Assembly: GCA_964036045.1 (NCBI GenBank)
Contig: OZ038381.1
Span: forward strand, 112,704,922 to 112,768,921
Source: Eutreptiella sp. 'Long Island Sound 2002'
Lineage: Eukaryota; Euglenozoa; Euglenophyceae; Eutreptiales; Eutreptiaceae
Length of the DNA: 64,000 bases
Direction: 5' to 3'
The notes under the pieces were generated by a model that was not told where the DNA came from, searched no databases, and saw only the letters and a program-made list of their open reading frames with translations. A program made the translations under genes and the position numbers. Each line of letters starts with the position of its first letter. Position 1 is the first letter of the stretch. Below are positions 22,000 through 32,200 of the stretch, piece by piece.

Positions 22000-23478
22000 T
22001 AACGGTGGGCAGCAAAAAGCAACGCCATCTCCTGTTCCCGCGGTCTTGTGGACTGAACCCCCGACCACCATGCTGATGGCACGGCTGCTCTCCGAGCTGG
22101 GGCAGCCGTTACCCCCCTCCTGCTAACTTCGTATCCCATGCTGGGCTACACCGCTTTGCACATGCTCCCCCCACCCCACGCTTACCCTCGCATCCCCCGG
22201 TGGACAATCATCAACCAATGTATGTAGCGCAACCCTAAGGGTGGCTCGGAGCTTGTGCATAATTCCCTAGAGCAACAGCGGTATGGACCTTATGACACGT
22301 CATCTTGGGCCAAGGCGCAGGCCCGTCCTTAGTCCCGGCCCGGGTGTCCCGACTCAACTTACAGCCCCTCCCTCATGTGATGTGGAGATCCCCAACCCCC
22401 CTAGCGCGCATGGGTCCTTTCTCCTCTCCGGTGGTGGGGGCAAGCAGAGAAATTCGGTGCGACTGCCCTTGTGACACTTGCTGCACCTCTCTCCTCACCT
22501 AACTTTTCTTGGTAGTCCTGCGGTGTGCCGGGGGAGACCGGCGTGTCCTCGCGCCTAGCTTGGCAATTTGGGTGGGGGTGTGTGTAGAGCGAGGCGTAGA
22601 CTTGGCCTTGGTGGGGCTCCAGGAGACCCCGTGAATAGCGCACGTGGGGCTGGCCCCTATATATGGCTGTCTGACGTGTTCTCGGATGGTCCGCCCAAAA
22701 ATGATCCCGGCGTGCGGCCACTCGATGCAGTCCGCCGCTGTGTAGTTTCCGGATCCTCAACACCTCACCGCCTACAAGCAAATTTTGCCTGCCCGTTTTG
22801 TCCAGCTGGCCAAGTGGGCCAGCGGGCCAGCGGTGCCCGCCCCCCCACTACTATGCCTCGTGTCTTGTGTGCACCTGTGAGTGCTTCTAGTTGGGTGTCG
22901 GCACGCCAGTCAGGAGAATGTTGCCTTGGGTGCCCGTGCTTCTGGGCGGCAAGGTGCTAGCGCTTTGGGCCTCGTTGGTGTGTGTGCCGTCCAAGGGTGG
23001 ATCTCCCTTGTGGGATTTCCCCTAGTTTCATGGGGGGTTGTAAATGCTGGCTGAAGTGCCCTTGAGCCTGCTTGTTGTGTAGAGGATGGGCGATGCCTGT
23101 CCCTCAAGTGACAGCCTGTTGGGGTGATCCGCTATGTAGCTGTGTTTGGAGAGGCAAAATATGAGCAGCTTGCCTACCCCCCTGCGCACTTGCTGGTATC
23201 TACCACCATCTAGCCTAGTCTCCGCGGCTCGTGCCGCTAGAACTTGGTGCTCACCCGCAGGAGTCTGGGAGCGGTGTCTATTCTCCCTCTCTAGGGCGAG
23301 GCGCCACCCGTGCGTGCCGCCAACCCCTGGGCAGCTAGCAGGAACGAAAAAAACCAAAAATCACAACTCAGTTGCGGTGGTTCGAATTCGACTAAAGTTT
23401 AGATAGAGGATACCTATAGATGTGAAGCACGATCGCAAAAAAATTTGCGCCAAGAAGTCAATGGTGGCGGCGAGGACG
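22000..23478. other. No gene supported
   Basis: Both strands carry moderately long open frames around 22400-22960, but neither shows motifs or a convincing composition. Low-complexity C-rich stretches are common. Confidence 0.35.
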
Positions 23479-24480
23479 CGTGTCGCAAGTGACCAAACCA
23501 CATTTGATAATTTGCTATTTGCGGCCAAAAAAAAACTATTGTTTTGATTTCACCCCGAAAACTTCTCGAACCAGCTCAAAACGTCCCAACCAAGGGGAAA
23601 GAGTGGCTACTGTCCACATGCAGCTTGACTTCCTTTTACCCAACAGCCCTCGAGGGCCCTATAACTCCACCATATGTCCCATCAACACACCCAAATGGCC
23701 CCTGAAGGCCGCGGAATTAGTGCACATTGGGAGTTGTTAGTCTCAAACAAAGAACACGCCATATCTTGGGCCGTGGGGCTCAAAACCCGATTTCAAGCAC
23801 ACCTAGTCTAGTTGCACCCACCAACTTCTTGTGACTTCTAGCCCCCATAATTCCCGCAAAGGATGCCTAGACCCCGTACCTGAGCCCAATGGGCTAGGGC
23901 AAGCTGCAAATTGAAGCCCTAAGAGGTGGGTGCACAATGAATTTTTTTGCGAGAATGACCCCCGACCACGTGGAACGTGAAAACAGGTGTTGCGAGTGAC
24001 CGAACCAAGTTTCAAAAAATGCATTTGTAGGCCAAAAAGCAGCTATTTGTTTTACCAAAAATCGTCCTAGCACTAGCTCAAAAGCTTCAAATCCAAGGGG
24101 AAAAGGTGGGTACTCTCCACAAGCAGCTTGACCCTCTTGCACCGAACAGCAATGTGGGGCCCTCTAACTTCACCATATGTCCGAGAAACACCCGCAAATG
24201 GCCCCCACAAGACGCAAAATTTGTCAACATACGCGGTCGTTAGCTACTAACCAAGAACACACGATATGTTGGGCTACGTGGCTAAACACGCAACTTTGAG
24301 GGCACCTAGTCAAGCCGCAGCCACCAACTTCTTGCGATTTCCATCCCCCCAAAAACTGCCCAACCACATGCCTGGGCACCGTATCTTGGTCCCACAGGCC
24401 ATGGAAGGTGAAGCCCAAGAATGTGGGTGCCAAAATTGGTCAACACTAGCCTTAGTCCACTGGGTGCCGGAAAAATGGCT
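23479..24480. repeat. Diverged ~508-bp tandem duplication
   Basis: GTGTCGCAAGTGACCAAACC at 23479 corresponds to GTGTTGCGAGTGACCGAACC at 23987. Co-linear matching continues: 'AAGGGGAAAGAGTGG' with 'AAGGGGAAAAGGTGG', 'CACCATATGTCC' with 'CACCATATGTCC', and 'CCACCAACTTCTTG' in both. Identity is clearly below that of the other repeats here, so it is an old duplication. No coding function is apparent. Confidence 0.7.
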
Positions 24481-25110
24481 TCCGTCAAAAATGAGCCTAG
24501 ACCACGTGTGATGCCGAATTCAATGTTTTTGGAGCGCTTTGACCTCGTAATGGCCCATGCTAGCCATCCGCAAGTCTCGCAATGCCACCGTAAATCTCGC
24601 GATGCCAGATTAAAGGGATAATTTGAGGCCAAAATAGGGAAAAAGGTGTGCTCCCAAAATTGATCCCGGAGCATTTGAAGTGCCCCCCAAAAAAGAACGT
24701 AGCCTCTTTGGGGCGCATTGTAACACATTTTGGCCCGTTTAAAATTCCCAAATGCCTTGATCATGGGGTGTTTTGGGATTTTGAGGGCACCCGAGCATTA
24801 TTAGAGGGGTTTTGAAGACGCCATATGGCACTCTCGACCACTCCGTCGGCGCATATGGCAGACACAACTCCAGAAGCTGTCTCTTTTAGACCCTCTTTAA
24901 TGTGTGCGCCCTCTACCCTAGTGACCCAGACTAAACCCCATATAGTTATTATCTGGATAAAAATTAACACGTCAATCTCAAGTTTGCATTTTTTTCAAGG
25001 GGGGTTAGGGGGTTTGCCGTGAAAATTATGACCCCCATGGGTTGCCTTACGGGCTTTGGTGTCATTTTCCCCCGGGGGTTGGTGGGGGGGTCCTACCCAT
25101 GTGGTTGTTT
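24481..25110. other. No gene recognised
   Basis: Non-coding in appearance, with short A and G runs. Nothing is supported in either strand. Confidence 0.4.
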
Positions 25111-25114
25111 CAAA

Positions 25115-25280
25115 ATGTTAAAATGGCTCTCGGCTTTAATTTTTGTTTTTAATTTTTGGATTAATATTTGAAAGTGCAAAAAATAATGAGTCGCCAGCGT
25201 TGATATTAATCTCACAAATATTACCTCTATTCCCAAAGATTAACCCTCCTAACAATGGCACAACAAAACATGTGATGCAT
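25115..25280. other. AT-rich island resembling the introns at 42.9-44.8 kb
   Basis: Rich in TTAAT/ATTAATATT. In the plus orientation it carries GTCGCCAGCGTTGATATTAA, matching (inverted) the intron at 42919-43103, which on its minus strand has GTCGCCAGCATTAATTTCTC. Probably an intron, or an intron-derived repeat, of a plus-strand gene whose exons are degraded. Confidence 0.45.
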
Positions 25281-25363
25281 TGTGTGTGATCATGCATGTT
25301 GTGCATGGCCATTTTGGCCCATTGGGTCCCTAGGCGGGCCCTCACACCTTATGAGACCCTGTA

Positions 25364-25911
25364 ATGGGGTCCCACATCTTCGTGGTTCCGGATGGGGGGT
25401 TAGCGGGGTTACTGGGTTTGGTGGTAGGGTTCGCGTTCGGGAAGTTAGTCCCTTCGATTGTGAGGGCGGGGCATTTGGGCTTTTTCTTGCCCGACCGGGC
25501 CTCTTCCCGGTACCGCTCGGCCTCCTCGTGGCTGCGGAAGACGATGTGCCGGGCTCGTAGAGGGTGGTGCCACCCGGGTAATCCATTCAAACGGCACCAC
25601 CCTTCCGCCCATGGACACCGTGGACAGTGCCCTTCTCCACCCCGCTGGGGTAGGGGACGTGGGCGACCGTCCCGACGAACGGATCTTCGAGACAGTCGTC
25701 CTTCTTCACGGCCGTTGCACCACCAACCTTGGGGGTGTTGGTCTTGGTCGGGGGGGGGGGGGGGGGTCTTGGGGGGGGTTGCTGGATTCGGGGGCGGCAA
25801 CGGCCTTCGCAGGCCGTGCGGCACATGTCGCTCCATCGCTTTGCTTCTTATGTCCAAATCGCCGGGGATTTTAAAAGGAAAATGCCTAGGAACGTGCTCG
25901 GATACACCTAA
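25364..25911. pseudogene. Gene fragment homologous to the 3' part of the 42.3-45.7 kb gene
   Basis: The plus-strand end reads 'HMSLHRFASYVQIAGDF' and the minus strand at 42.44-42.33 kb reads 'HVANRFGSYVQIPTHF', so the two are inverted copies. The stretch between has coding-like peptide on both strands: minus 'LRARHIVFRSHEEAERYREE' (25550-25490) looks as good as any plus frame. I therefore leave the coding strand open for 25364-25700. A G17 run (25750-25766) interrupts it. Confidence 0.35.
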
Positions 25912-25945
25912 GGCTATACCGAATATGCTTGGGGGTCTCCTAAGC

Positions 25946-26100
25946 GGCCACCAGAAAAATCCCAAGCGATTTCCCAAGCGGCCACCGGATAAATCCCAAG
26001 CAATATCCCGAGCGGGCCCCGGATAAATCCCAAGCGATCTCCCGAGCGCCCACCGGATAAATCCCGAGCGTTTTTCCGAGCGGCCAGCGGAGAAATCCCC
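25946..26100 (+). repeat. ~34-bp tandem repeat, left flank of the satellite block
   Basis: About four to five units of the form CCGGATAAATCCCAAGCGAT followed by TTCCCGAGCGGCCA. The same array occurs in direct orientation at 42131-42285 on the far side of the satellite block, and the co-linear part AAAAATCCCAAGCGATTTCC..GAGCGTTTTTCC is shared between them. Confidence 0.85.
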
Positions 26101-26162
26101 GGTGAGAGTTGGTGCACCCACAGCCAAAATCGCTCGTGGCACGTACTAACAGAAAAAAAAAG

Positions 26163-26356
26163 AAAAATTGTACAAAGTACCACAAAAAACATGTGGTGGG
26201 CACCTCCGAACAGTTGGGTATGCGGCCCAGGTGTTGCAGACCGACATTCGCACCGCCCCACCCCAAAACAGGCTGGGTGACATCGGTTTGGGTATACCCC
26301 GGCCGCACCGAGGACCTCAGGGAGTGGGTTCTTGAGGTAGAGGTCAGCAAAGGTTA
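26163..26356 (+). repeat. Duplicated gene 3' flank, outer copy
   Basis: About 195 bases from AAAGTACCACAAAAAACATG to GAGGTCAGCAAAGGTTAAC, repeated at 26590-26796 with few differences (start-to-start distance 427). The inner copy abuts the stop codon of the minus-strand ORF at 26791, so this is a duplicated 3' flank without its gene. Confidence 0.9.
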
Positions 26357-26371
26357 ACCATCAGCCCCACT

Positions 26372-26585
26372 ATCCACTATGGTATTTGAGGGCTTTTGGT
26401 CAATGGAAATGCGTACTTTCAATCACAAATTCACAGTCCTCCAACATCCCATGTCTCTTGAACCATTCCACTATGGTATTTGACTGCTTTTGGTCATAGG
26501 AAACCCGTACTTTCAATCGCAAATTCACACTAATGCAACATCTCTTTCGTTCGCAAAGTCCCAAATTCGCAAATGTGAGCACTGC
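26372..26585 (+). repeat. Two satellite monomers plus terminal tail
   Basis: Two diverged copies of the 94-bp satellite, each with CTATGGTATTTGA and GTACTTTCAATC, followed by a tail CTCTTTCGTTCGCAAA..AAATTCGCAAATGTGAGCA. The tail also ends the large array at 40070-40112. It lies between the two copies of the duplicated 3' flank. Confidence 0.85.
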
Positions 26586-26589
26586 AATA

Positions 26590-26790
26590 ATAATAACTGC
26601 AAATTTGTACAAAGTACCACAAGAAACATGTGTCGGGCACCTCCGAACAGTTGGGTATGCGGCCCAGGTGCTGCAGTCCGACATTCGCACCGCCCCAGCC
26701 CAACACAGGGTGGGTGACATCGGTTTGGGTATACCCCGGCCGCACCGAGGACCTCAGGGAGTGGGTTCCCGAGGTAGAGGTCAGCAAAGG
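26590..26790 (+). repeat. Duplicated gene 3' flank, inner copy
   Basis: Partner of 26163-26356. On the minus strand this is the sequence immediately 3' of the stop of the 427-residue ORF, so it is probably its 3' UTR or terminator region. Confidence 0.85.
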
Positions 26791-28074
26791 TTAACGGTCA
26801 ACGCAGTCTGTAGGGTAATGGTCACTTTCGCGAAGCAAGGTGGTACGGGGGGCACTTGAGGATGCCTCATCCACATCGATGCACTCCACCTTCACAGCTG
26901 GGTTTCTTGGGACGCCACGGCGGCGAAACATTTTTGGAGGTGGTGCCTCCGGGACAAGGGACTCACTGCTGCTGCTGCTTGTGGTGGTACTGGGGTTGCC
27001 ACTACTTGTATAAGCACCGCTGTCCGTATGTGAAGATGCGTCAATGGAGGCCGTAGAGGAATTACCAGAGCTGACAGAAGCTGTTGGGTCAGGGTCCATC
27101 GAATTATTTGCATCCACAACAATGCGCCTCTGCAGCTTGACAGCACGCATTGGTTGGGTCCGCTGTGTGGCCGAGTCCGACACAGGACCAATATCACACG
27201 ATGCGGTTGAGTCCTCGGCACTGTTTGTCACAAACGTCACCTTCGTCCCCTGTTCGCGGGTTGTACTATGCTTACCTACCACTGCCTTACCTTTTGCCCG
27301 TTCCTTGGCCAATTGTTTCCGCTGTTTTTTGGTTAGATAAGGGTTCGCACTGGCATAGTTGAATGTTGGCCACTGCCGTTCCGCTGCCATCGTTGCAAGG
27401 GTCCAGCGCCGTTGTCCACTCCGGTCAGCACCACAACGGCCACAGATGCAGTACACATCCATTTGCGGCTGGTAGGTGTCAGTGGTTATATATACCGACT
27501 GGCTGCTAATATGCATGTAGCACCTGAACGTATTGTTGTCCAAAATTTTTGCGAGTAATCGCTCCAACACTGCCCTCCACATGGGGGAGGCACTGACCAC
27601 ACACTGCTCCAAAACCACCCCCCGCCTCTCGGGGTGCCACAGATGGACCTCAGAGCGACGGGCACGGCGCCCCGGGAATTTGACATACATTTCATGACCC
27701 AATGTCTCTTCAATTTTTTTGTCTGCCACGGTGGAGGTGAGGTGGGCAAAGCGCTTGCCAACCCTCAGATCCCTCTCTCCTGCCTCATCTGTACAGCCCA
27801 TCGGTAACCGAGGCAGCTCGAAAACATGTTCCATACCATGACAATACAGGGTCTGTGTGCTACCTTCCTCACTGTATTCCAGGATAAGGTGCATCAGAAA
27901 CACATGCAGCAGGCCCCAGATGCGCCATTCACTGGTGGCTATTTGTAGGGTACCACTATAGATCAGAACAACGATGTGACAAATCGAGAGGAACAACACA
28001 TGGCAAGGCAACGGAAGAGCAACATCTTGTGCAAGCCGTGACGCAAGCGACCGGGCCTCCCGACCCGTCAGCAC
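26791..28074 (-). CDS. Unrecognised protein, C-terminal part of a two-frame gene (possible transposase)
   Basis: 427 residues, no internal stop. Features: hydrophobic helix-like stretch 'VLFLSICHIVVLIYSG' (about 27-42), 'HVFLMHLILEYSEEGS', 'LYCHGMEHVFELPRLP', a CxxC pair 'YCICGRCGADRSGQRRW' (about 209-225), then a Lys-rich 'LTKKQRKQLAKERAKG' and a long Ser/Thr-rich acidic tail. The likely zinc site and His/Glu-rich helices downstream of the 28.1-29.3 kb ORF would fit the second half of a DDE-like transposase, but I see no diagnostic triad; this is inference. The initiator Met is unlikely to be the true start: a third frame (28068-28424) overlaps and leads into it. Confidence 0.5.
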   Translation of the reverse strand: MLTGREARSLASRLAQDVALPLPCHVLFLSICHIVVLIYSGTLQIATSEWRIWGLLHVFLMHLILEYSEEGSTQTLYCHGMEHVFELPRLPMGCTDEAGERDLRVGKRFAHLTSTVADKKIEETLGHEMYVKFPGRRARRSEVHLWHPERRGVVLEQCVVSASPMWRAVLERLLAKILDNNTFRCYMHISSQSVYITTDTYQPQMDVYCICGRCGADRSGQRRWTLATMAAERQWPTFNYASANPYLTKKQRKQLAKERAKGKAVVGKHSTTREQGTKVTFVTNSAEDSTASCDIGPVSDSATQRTQPMRAVKLQRRIVVDANNSMDPDPTASVSSGNSSTASIDASSHTDSGAYTSSGNPSTTTSSSSSESLVPEAPPPKMFRRRGVPRNPAVKVECIDVDEASSSAPRTTLLRESDHYPTDCVDR

Positions 28075-28300
28075 AACACACCGGTCCGGAAGCGGCGTCG
28101 CACTAACGAGCGATGCTGACGGGAGGCAACAGGCAGTTTTGTGATACCGTAGCGCTTTGCCACGGTAACCAGATACTGGAACAGCACGTTTGAATCTGCG
28201 GGGGGTAATACGCGCCCAACAACGCTGCTTGCACGACTAATGGCCCCTTTGATGTTATGCAACACAGGTTGCACTGGAAAAATATTTTGCAGGCCAGTGG
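28068..28300 (-). CDS. Bridging frame between the two halves of the minus-strand gene
   Basis: From about 28300 down, the frame containing 'PVQPVLHNIKGAISRASS' and 'NVLFQYLVTVAKRYGITKLP' reads more like protein than the frame of the upstream ORF, which turns Cys/Trp/Ser-rich there. It ends at 28068 next to the start of the 427-residue ORF. Two frame changes (about 28300 and 28075) would therefore join all three pieces. They could be indels, short introns or true decay. Confidence 0.4.
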
Positions 28301-29260
28301 TGCCCGCAAATTTTGTGCAGGGGCGTTCATGAATGGGCAAGGGTTCATGTAGGAACAGGTCGCGAACACCGTGTGCTCTTTCCCAAGGGCACACAACGCA
28401 GGCACGCCCCCCAGCTCCCACCATAGCTGATGGTGGTCAGCAATTACAAACTGAAAAGCAACCGTGACTTGCACACGATGGACAAACCCAGCAAAACGCA
28501 CAGGGACAACAAAAGGCTGGGCAGCTAGAGTATTCAACTCCCTAGGTCTATGCTCCGCCACCCAACCGGTATAATCAACCTTGGACATTTCTCGCCAGGT
28601 CAAAAAACCGGTTGTTTCGGGAATGTTGTCAACAAAAGGGAACAATGTCCCTCCCAGGTCTACCACGGCAGCTTTGATGTTGACATTTGGACGGCCCCTG
28701 GGGGTAATCCCGTCACAAAAAATTGCAAGGGACGGAGTGCACTGGCTTGGTGGTATAGAGGAGCGGCCCCTGCCCATTAGAGGCCCAGATTCTTTGAAAA
28801 GGTGTGCGACCACAGCCACCAGAAGCTTGTGATTCTCGGTGTCATAATTAAACTGTGGCAATATTATATTCTCCAACCCCCTCAACCGTTCAATTGACCA
28901 GCCAGGCTGTACCCGGTTTAGAGTCTTCAGTACCCTCTTTGAGGCCAAAGCTTCATGCCGCAGACGAAGCAAATCATTGGGCGATGGCTGAGGCGGTTTG
29001 GACGTTGAAGGGTTGCCTTGGATTTCTTGGCCACGGAGTCGACACTTGTATAGTGTGACACCCTCCGTCTTTGGAAGCCTTCTCTGTTTGATGTTGTTTA
29101 ACGACATTGCTTTGGCTGCCAGGAACTCCCTGGTGTACGCCTCGTCCCAGCCTTGCGCTTGCTCTGGTTTAGCGTAGAAGAGGGCGTGTTCTCGGTCAAG
29201 GGAAGGAGGTCCGCGAACGGAGTGTAGCCACCCGTTCACCACAAATTGGTGGAAGGACAT
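28103..29260 (-). CDS. Unrecognised protein, N-terminal part of a two-frame gene
   Basis: The frame is open from 29311 but its first ~17 codons are satellite sequence. The likely beginning is Met at 29260 ('MSFHQFVVNGWLHSVRG'), or an exon starting after the acceptor-like TTTATTAG at about 29270. Recognisable blocks: 'SLAIFCDGITPRGRPNVNI' with 'AAVVDLGGTLFPF' (around residues 190-225) and 'FVIADHHQLWWELGGVPALC' (about 285-305). An isolated Asp in a beta-strand context followed by D-H-H-x-L-W-W is suggestive of an RNase H-fold transposase core, but I cannot name a family. Clean over more than 1.1 kb, unlike most ORFs in the window. Confidence 0.55.
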   Translation of the reverse strand: MSFHQFVVNGWLHSVRGPPSLDREHALFYAKPEQAQGWDEAYTREFLAAKAMSLNNIKQRRLPKTEGVTLYKCRLRGQEIQGNPSTSKPPQPSPNDLLRLRHEALASKRVLKTLNRVQPGWSIERLRGLENIILPQFNYDTENHKLLVAVVAHLFKESGPLMGRGRSSIPPSQCTPSLAIFCDGITPRGRPNVNIKAAVVDLGGTLFPFVDNIPETTGFLTWREMSKVDYTGWVAEHRPRELNTLAAQPFVVPVRFAGFVHRVQVTVAFQFVIADHHQLWWELGGVPALCALGKEHTVFATCSYMNPCPFMNAPAQNLRAPLACKIFFQCNLCCITSKGPLVVQAALLGAYYPPQIQTCCSSIWLPWQSATVSQNCLLPPVSIAR

Positions 29261-29279
29261 TGCAGGCCTAATAAACGGA

Positions 29280-32200
29280 AAAGGGCATGGTATCTGAGGG
29301 CTTTTGGGCAAGAGAAAACCGTACTTTCAATCGCAAATTCACACCAATGCAACATCCCATGTCTCTCGGGCCATTCCAGTATGGTATTTGAGTGCTTTTG
29401 GTCAAGAGAAAACCGTACTTTCAATCGCAATATCACACCAATGCAACATTCCATCTCTCTCGGGCCATTCCACTATGGTATTTGAGTCCTTCTCGTGAAG
29501 AGAAAACCGTACTTTCAATCGCAAATTCACACCAATGCAACATTCCATGTCTCTCGGGAAATTCCACCATGGTATTTGAGTGCTTCTGGTCACGAGAAAA
29601 ATGTACTTTCAATCGCAAATTCACACCAATGCAACATTCCATGTCTCTCGGGCCATTCCACTATGGTATTTGAGTGCTTCTGGTCACGAGAAAGCTGTAC
29701 TTTCAATCGCAAATTCACACCAATGCAACAGTCCATCTCTCTCGGGCCATTCCACTATGGTATTTGAGTCCTTCTGGTGAAGAGAAAACCGTACTTTCAA
29801 TCGCAAATTCACACCAATGCAACATTCCATGTCTCTCGGGCCATTCCACCATGGTATTTGAGTGCTTCTGGTCACGAGAAAACCGTACTTTCAATCGCAA
29901 ATTCACACCAATGCAACATTCCATGTCTCTCGGGCCATTGCACTGTGGTATTTGAGTGCTTCTGGTCAAGAGAAATCCGTACTGTCAATCGCAAATTCAC
30001 ACCAATGCAACATTCCATGTCTCTCGGGCCATTCCACTATGGTATTTGAGGCCTTCTGGTGAAGAGAAAACCGTACCTTCAATCGCAAATTCACACCAAT
30101 GCAACATCCCATGTCTGTTGGGCCATTCCAATATGGTTTTTGAGACCTTCTAGTCACGACAAAACCGTACTTTCAATCGCAAATTCACACTAGTGCAACA
30201 TCCCATGGCTCTTGGGCCATTCCAATGTGGTATTTGAGGGCTTTTGGTCAAGGGAAAACCGTACTTTCAATCGCAAATTCACACTAGTGCAACATCCCAT
30301 GGCTCTTGGGCCATTCCAATGTGGTATTTGATGGCTTTTGGTCAAGAAAAAACCGTACTTTGAATGGCAAATTCACACTAGTGCAACATCCCATGGCTCT
30401 TGGGCCATTCCACCATGGTATTTGGGTGCTTCTGGTGAAGAGAAAACCGTACTTTCAATCGCAAATTCACACCAATGCAACATCCCATGTCTGTTGGGCC
30501 ATTCCACTATGGTATTTGAGGGCTTTTGGTCAAGAGAAAACCGTACTTTGAATGGCAAATTCACACTAGTGCAACATCCCATGGCTCTTGGGCCATTCCA
30601 CCATGGTATTTGGGTGCTTCTGGTGAAGAGAAAACCGTACTTTCAATCGCAAATTCACACCAATGCAACATCCCATGTCTCTTGGGCCATTCCACTATGG
30701 TATTTGAGGGCTTTTGGTCAAGAGAAAACCGTGCTTTCAATCGCCAATTCCTACCAATGCAACATCCCATGTCTCTTGGGCCATTCCACCATGGTATTTG
30801 GGTGCTTCCGGTGAGGGGAAAACCGTACCTTCAATCGCAAATTCACACCAATGCAACATCCCATGTCTGTTGGGCCATTCCACCATGGTTTTTGAGAGCT
30901 TTTGGTCAAGAGAAAACCGTACTTTCAATCGCAAATTCACACCAATGCAACATCCCATGGCTCTTGGGCCATTCCACCATGGTTTTTGAGAGCTTTTGGT
31001 CAAGAGAAAACCGTACTTTCAATCGCAAATTCACACCAATGCAACATCCCATGTCTGTTGGGCCATTCCACTATGGTATTTGAGGGCTTTTGGTCAAGAG
31101 AAAACCGTACTTTGAATGGCAAATTCACACTAGTGCAACATCCCATGGCTCTTGGGCCATTCCACCATGGTATTTGGGTGCTTCTGGTGAAGAGAAAACC
31201 GTACTTTCAATCGCAAATTCACACCAATGCAACATCCCATGTCTCTTGGGCCATTCCACTATGGTATTTGAGGGCTTTTGGTCAAGAGAAAACCGTACTT
31301 TCAATCGCCAATTCCTACCAATGCAACATCCCATGTCTCTTGGGCCATTCCACCATGGTATTTGGGTGCTTCTGGTGAGGGGAAAACCGTACCTTCAATC
31401 GCAAATTCACACCAATGCAACATCCCATGTCTGTTGGGCCATTCCAATATGGTTTTTGAGAGCTTCTAGTCACGAGAAAACCGTACTTTCAATCGCAAAT
31501 TCACACTAGTGCAACATCCCATGGCTCTTGGGCCATTCCACTATGGTATTTGAGGGCTTTTGGTCAAGAGAAAACCGTACTTTCAGTCGCAAATTCACAC
31601 TAGTGCAACATCCCATGGCTCTTGCGCCATTCCACCATGGTATTTGGGTGCTTCTGGTGAAGAGAAAACCGTACTTTCAATCGCAAATTCACACCAATGC
31701 AACATCCCATGGCTCTCGGGCCGTTCCAGTATGGTATTTGAGTGCTTCTGGTCACGAGAAAACCGTACTTTCAATCGCAAATTCACACCAATGCAACATC
31801 CCATGTCTGTTGGGCCATTCCACTATGGTATTTGAGGGCTTTTGGTCAAGAGAAAACCGTACTTTCAATCGCAAATTCACACCAATGCAACATCCCATGT
31901 CTCTTGGGCCATTCCACCATGGTATTTGAGGGCTTTTGGTCAAGAGAAAACCGTACTTTCAATCGCAAATTCCTACCAATGCAACATCCCATGTCTCTTG
32001 GGCCATTCCACCATGGTATTTGGGTGCTTCTGGTGAGGAGAAAACCGTACTTTCAATCGCAAATTCACACCAATGCAACATCCCATGTATGTTGGGCCAT
32101 TCCGCTATGGTATTTGAGGGCTTTTGGTCAAGAGAAAACCGTACTTTGAATGGCAAATTCACACTAGTGCAACATCCCATAGCTCTTGGGCCATTCCACC

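Noticed and set aside
21420-22139. 239-codon minus-strand frame
   Set aside because: Arg/Pro/Ser-rich with no motif, and it overlaps a plus-strand frame (21695-21997) with better protein character.
23380-23395. tRNA T-arm-like GGTTCGAATTC
   Set aside because: No acceptor stem, D-arm or anticodon arm can be drawn around it.
25300-25325. Dinoflagellate spliced-leader-like segment (GCCATTTTGGC)
   Set aside because: Only an 11-base core matches, the ends differ, and similar CATTTTGGC words occur at 8961, 24729 and 42329. It is not enough to claim a spliced leader or to place the organism.
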